In this document: positions 5,000-7,506 of the stretch, one piece after another | Numbering within the stretch: the stretch's first letter is position 1 | Layout of the letters: each line of letters begins with the position of its first letter | From: Anaerolineae bacterium | GTDB taxonomy: Bacteria; Chloroflexota; Anaerolineae; B4-G1; SLSP01 | DNA length: 7,506 nucleotides | NCBI GenBank assembly: GCA_021159805.1 | Contig: JAGHDT010000235.1 | Span: 1-7,506, forward strand | Reading direction: 5' to 3' | The notes under the pieces: model-generated | Databases searched by the model: none | The model's input: only the letters and a program-made list of their open reading frames with translations | What the model was told of the DNA's origin: nothing | Position numbers and translations under genes: made by a program

Positions 5000-6301
5000 A
5001 TGAAATGGCAAGCGCTCTACTCAGACAAGCGGATAACGGCCGAGGACGCAATCGCCGACACCGTGCACAGCGGCGACAGGGTCTTTATGACCGGCAACTG
5101 CAGCGTCCCCAGAGCACTGACAGACGCGCTCGTAGCCTACGCTCCCTATGTGGAGAACGTCGAGATCGCCCAGGCGCTCTCTGTGGGACCGGCGCCGTGG
5201 AACGATCCGGACCTCCAGGGACACTTGCGCTCCAACACGATGTTTATCGGCCACAGTACGCGCGAAGCAGTATGGCAGGGACGGGCGGATTACACCCCTG
5301 TCCTTCTTTCAGAATTCCCCCTGTTGTTCAAATACCAGCTTCCTATCGATGTAGCTCTCATCCATACATCGCTGCCGGACGAGAAGGGGTTCTGTTCTTA
5401 CAGCATTGAGACCGGGCTCACCAAGACAGCGGCAGAGTCGGCCAAGTACATTGTGGCGCAGGTCAATCCGCAGATGCCCTACATCATGGGAGACACCCTC
5501 ATTCACGTCAAGGACATTGACCACATCGTTGAGGCGGATGCACCGCTGGACGAGTTTACGATGGGCGGCGGCACCCACGATCCGGTCGTGGAGGAGATCG
5601 CCGCACACATCGCTGAACTGATCCCCGACGGCGCGACGCTCCAGCTGGGCATTGGTGCGATCCCGGATTCCGTCCTACAGTATCTTGAGGACAAACAGGA
5701 GCTCGGGATTCACAGTGAGCTGTTTTCCGACGGCGTCAAGCGTCTCGTCGAGAAGGGGGTCATCACCGGAGCGCGCAAGACGCTCCATCCCGGCAAGATC
5801 ACGGCGGGCTTCGTGTTGGGCTCCCGCGAGCTGTACCGGTGGTTGGATCATAACGAGTTGGTCGAACTCCATCGCACCGAGTATATCAATGACCCCTGTA
5901 TCATCGGTCACAACTACCGGCAGGTAGCGATCAACGGCGCTATCGAGGTGGACCTGACGGGCCAGGTCTGTGCGGACAGCATCGGACCGAAGCTCTATAG
6001 CGGCGTGGGTGGGCAGATGGATTTCATCTACGGGGCGTCGCGCTCCAAGGGTGGATTGCCGATTATAGCGCTTCCAAGCACGGCCAAGGGAGGTACGATG
6101 AGCCGCATCACGCCTATGCTCAAACAAGGCGCTGGGGTGGTTACCTCACGTAACCACGTGCACTGGATCATTACCGAATTCGGTGCAGTGAATCTCTATG
6201 GAAGAAGTATTCGGAAACGCGCTGAGGCGCTCATCAGTATTGCCCACCCTAAGTTCCGCGATGATTTGGCCGAGCAAGCCAAAGCTCTGGACTACATCTA
6301 G
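5000..6301 (+). CDS. CoA-transferase, acetyl-CoA hydrolase/transferase family (4-hydroxybutyrate/butyrate CoA-transferase-like)
   Basis: The protein moves CoA between a thioester such as acetyl-CoA and a carboxylic acid, through a covalent glutamyl-CoA intermediate, in the cytoplasm. It has 433 residues, normal for the family. GIGAIPDSV at 217-225 and the catalytic glutamate E240 in GIHSELFSDG (236-245) match 4-hydroxybutyrate CoA-transferase of Clostridium aminobutyricum (GIHTEMFSDG, from memory). GVGGQMDF at 335-342, SRSKGG at 347-352 and ALPSTAKGG at 357-365 are further family marks. The exact acyl substrate cannot be read from sequence; butyrate, 4-hydroxybutyrate, propionate or others are possible. 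The first in-frame ATG after a stop (4991-4993) is at 5000. The etfB gene 76 bp downstream suggests that the acyl-CoA made here, or released here, is oxidised or reduced by an Etf-linked dehydrogenase. Confidence 0.9.
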   Translation: MKWQALYSDKRITAEDAIADTVHSGDRVFMTGNCSVPRALTDALVAYAPYVENVEIAQALSVGPAPWNDPDLQGHLRSNTMFIGHSTREAVWQGRADYTPVLLSEFPLLFKYQLPIDVALIHTSLPDEKGFCSYSIETGLTKTAAESAKYIVAQVNPQMPYIMGDTLIHVKDIDHIVEADAPLDEFTMGGGTHDPVVEEIAAHIAELIPDGATLQLGIGAIPDSVLQYLEDKQELGIHSELFSDGVKRLVEKGVITGARKTLHPGKITAGFVLGSRELYRWLDHNELVELHRTEYINDPCIIGHNYRQVAINGAIEVDLTGQVCADSIGPKLYSGVGGQMDFIYGASRSKGGLPIIALPSTAKGGTMSRITPMLKQGAGVVTSRNHVHWIITEFGAVNLYGRSIRKRAEALISIAHPKFRDDLAEQAKALDYI

Positions 6302-6377
6302 CGCGAGCTCTTCGCATACTGGATGATGGATTGGTAATTCTTAGTTCTTAACGTCAGATTCACTTAGGGGGTGTAGT
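6302..6377 (+). promoter_or_regulatory. Spacer before etfB with strong ribosome binding site for a TTG start
   Basis: The 76-base gap is AT-richer than its surroundings, especially 6326-6365. I see no convincing -35/-10 pair and no terminator. AGGGGG at 6366-6371 lies six bases before the TTG at 6378 and decides that start. The in-frame codons back to the TAG at 6342-6344 include no ATG or GTG. Confidence 0.55.
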
Positions 6378-7217
6378 TTGTTTCACGCACTTGTCGCAGT
6401 AAAGCAGGTGCCAGACACTACCAACATCCGCATTGATCCCGATACCGGGAATCTCGTGCGTGAGGGCGTACCGGCGATCATGAACCCCTACGACGCTCAC
6501 GCACTGGCGGCTGCAGTGGAGTGGAAGCACAAGCTAAACGGGAAGGTAACTATTGTCTCAATGGGCCCGCCATCCTTCACGGTCACTATTCGCGAGGCCA
6601 TTGAGATGGGTGCCGATCGAGGGATACTGGTTTCGAGCCGCAAATTGGCCGGGGCAGATACGCTGGCAACGTCCTACGTCCTGTCCGAGGTCATCAAAGC
6701 TATCCATGCTGAGGACCCCATTGACCTGATCTTCTTTGGGAAACAGGCCATCGACGGCGATACCGCCCAGGTAGGCCCCGGCGTTGCGGTCAGAATGGAT
6801 CTCCCGATCGTGACCTACGCAGTCAACATACGTGCCATCGACCTGGACGACGCTACAGTCGTCATCGAACGCAAGACCGAGCGCTGGACCGAGGTCCTGG
6901 AGACACCATTGCCCGCGCTGCTGACCTGTGAGAAGGAGATCGCGGGGATCCCCTTCGCGCCGCTGCCCGATCTGATCAAGTCACTCAAGTACGAACCTGA
7001 GGTGTGGACAGAAGCCGGGCCGGTTGAGTTTGATATGACCCAGATCGGCGTCAAGGGCTCCCCGACCATCGTTTACAAGATGGGTACGCCGCCCTTGCCC
7101 GAGGCTGGCGAAAAGATCAATGCTCGTGAGAAAGGTATCCAGGCCGCTGTCGACTTCACCTTCACAAAGGCTGAGGAAGCAGGTATCCTCGGTACGATGT
7201 TGGGAGGTGCAGAATGA
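6378..7217 (+). CDS. etfB: Electron transfer flavoprotein beta subunit, bifurcating-like
   Basis: With EtfA it forms a soluble FAD-containing heterodimer that passes electrons to or from acyl-CoA dehydrogenases. The 279-residue protein shows VKQVPDT at 8-14, NPYDAHAL at 36-43, MGADRGI at 77-83 and GKQAIDGDTAQVGP at 121-134. The segments DPDTGNLVREGVPAIMNP (20-37) and DGDTAQVGP resemble the EtfB of Acidaminococcus fermentans, an electron-bifurcating type, more than the mitochondrial type. That subgroup call is inference from remembered sequences. The usual ETF beta signature near 163-183 is modified, having TERW where DGG is common. Translation starts at a TTG preceded by AGGGGG. The gene overlaps etfA by ATGA (7214-7217), which implies translational coupling and one transcript. 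Confidence 0.93.
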   Translation: MFHALVAVKQVPDTTNIRIDPDTGNLVREGVPAIMNPYDAHALAAAVEWKHKLNGKVTIVSMGPPSFTVTIREAIEMGADRGILVSSRKLAGADTLATSYVLSEVIKAIHAEDPIDLIFFGKQAIDGDTAQVGPGVAVRMDLPIVTYAVNIRAIDLDDATVVIERKTERWTEVLETPLPALLTCEKEIAGIPFAPLPDLIKSLKYEPEVWTEAGPVEFDMTQIGVKGSPTIVYKMGTPPLPEAGEKINAREKGIQAAVDFTFTKAEEAGILGTMLGGAE

Positions 7218-7506
7218 CCACGCGTCGCTTCTGGGTCTTTATCGAACAGGAAAAGGGTGATGTCCACCCTGTATCCTGGGAACTCATCGGCGTCGCCCGT
7301 AACCTGGCATCCCAAGTCCAGGAAGAGGCACAAGCAGCCGGTGATGAGGTCCTCGTCGAAGGTGTTCTATTGGGACACAACGTTCGAGGCATCGCGGAAG
7401 AAGCCATCAAGTACGGCGCTGATCATATATACTTGATGGATGATCCAGTCCTCAAACACTACCGCAACTGTCCCTACTATCAAACCATCGTGGCTCTGGC
7501 CAGGAA
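7214..7506 (+). CDS. etfA: Electron transfer flavoprotein alpha subunit (5' part, cut by window edge)
   Basis: Ninety-seven complete codons of the N-terminal domain are present. The protein starts MTTRRFWVFIEQEKGDVHPV, followed by a helix like those of EtfA, then VLLGHNVRGIAEEAIKYGAD and YLMDDP, a typical EtfA pattern. The C-terminal FAD-binding domain, which would show whether a ferredoxin domain or bifurcation-type residues are present, lies outside the window. GGAGG at 7203-7207 inside etfB is six bases from the ATG, and the start overlaps the etfB stop. The combination of spacing, order and N-terminal sequence makes the identification secure despite truncation. Confidence 0.9.
   Translation, partial: MTTRRFWVFIEQEKGDVHPVSWELIGVARNLASQVQEEAQAAGDEVLVEGVLLGHNVRGIAEEAIKYGADHIYLMDDPVLKHYRNCPYYQTIVALAR

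Overview
The window reads as one directional block with every supported gene on the + strand. It most likely comes from a Chloroflexota bacterium, probably an anaerobic, fermentative Anaerolineae-like lineage. That assignment is inference. It rests on the first protein, a helicase-associated-domain protein of a kind I associate with Chloroflexota, on intergenic DNA packed with small GC-rich palindromes, on GC-leaning codon use, and on an Etf/CoA-transferase cluster typical of anaerobic acyl-CoA metabolism. No rRNA or tRNA gene is present to confirm it.

Layout. Bases 1-422 hold no convincing gene but are rich in strong inverted repeats, including a possible three-way-junction RNA at 321-379. 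Bases 423-2096 encode a 557-residue protein with a C-terminal region like the XPB/Ssl2-type helicase N-terminal (Helicase_C_3) domain but no helicase motor motifs. A possible terminator follows. Bases 2119-2611 are a non-coding mosaic of direct repeats and hairpins ending in a TATAAT box. Bases 2643-3809 encode galactokinase (galK). After it come an alanine-dehydrogenase-family oxidoreductase (3859-4947), an acetyl-CoA hydrolase/transferase-family CoA-transferase (5000-6301), the electron-transfer flavoprotein beta subunit (6378-7217) and the start of the alpha subunit (from 7214, cut by the window edge).

How the genes may work together. galK feeds galactose into the Leloir pathway and has no obvious link to what follows, except that it is only 49 bp upstream on the same strand. 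The last four genes look like a metabolic module: an NAD(P)-linked dehydrogenase, a CoA-transferase that activates a carboxylic acid to its thioester, and an EtfBA pair that exchanges electrons with an acyl-CoA dehydrogenase probably encoded beyond the window. The beta subunit resembles the electron-bifurcating type. The most unusual point is the dehydrogenase. It keeps the alanine dehydrogenase fold signatures, but Gly stands where the catalytic His should be, and Ser-Arg stands where the NAD-selecting Asp should be. This suggests a different substrate or reaction and possibly NADP use.
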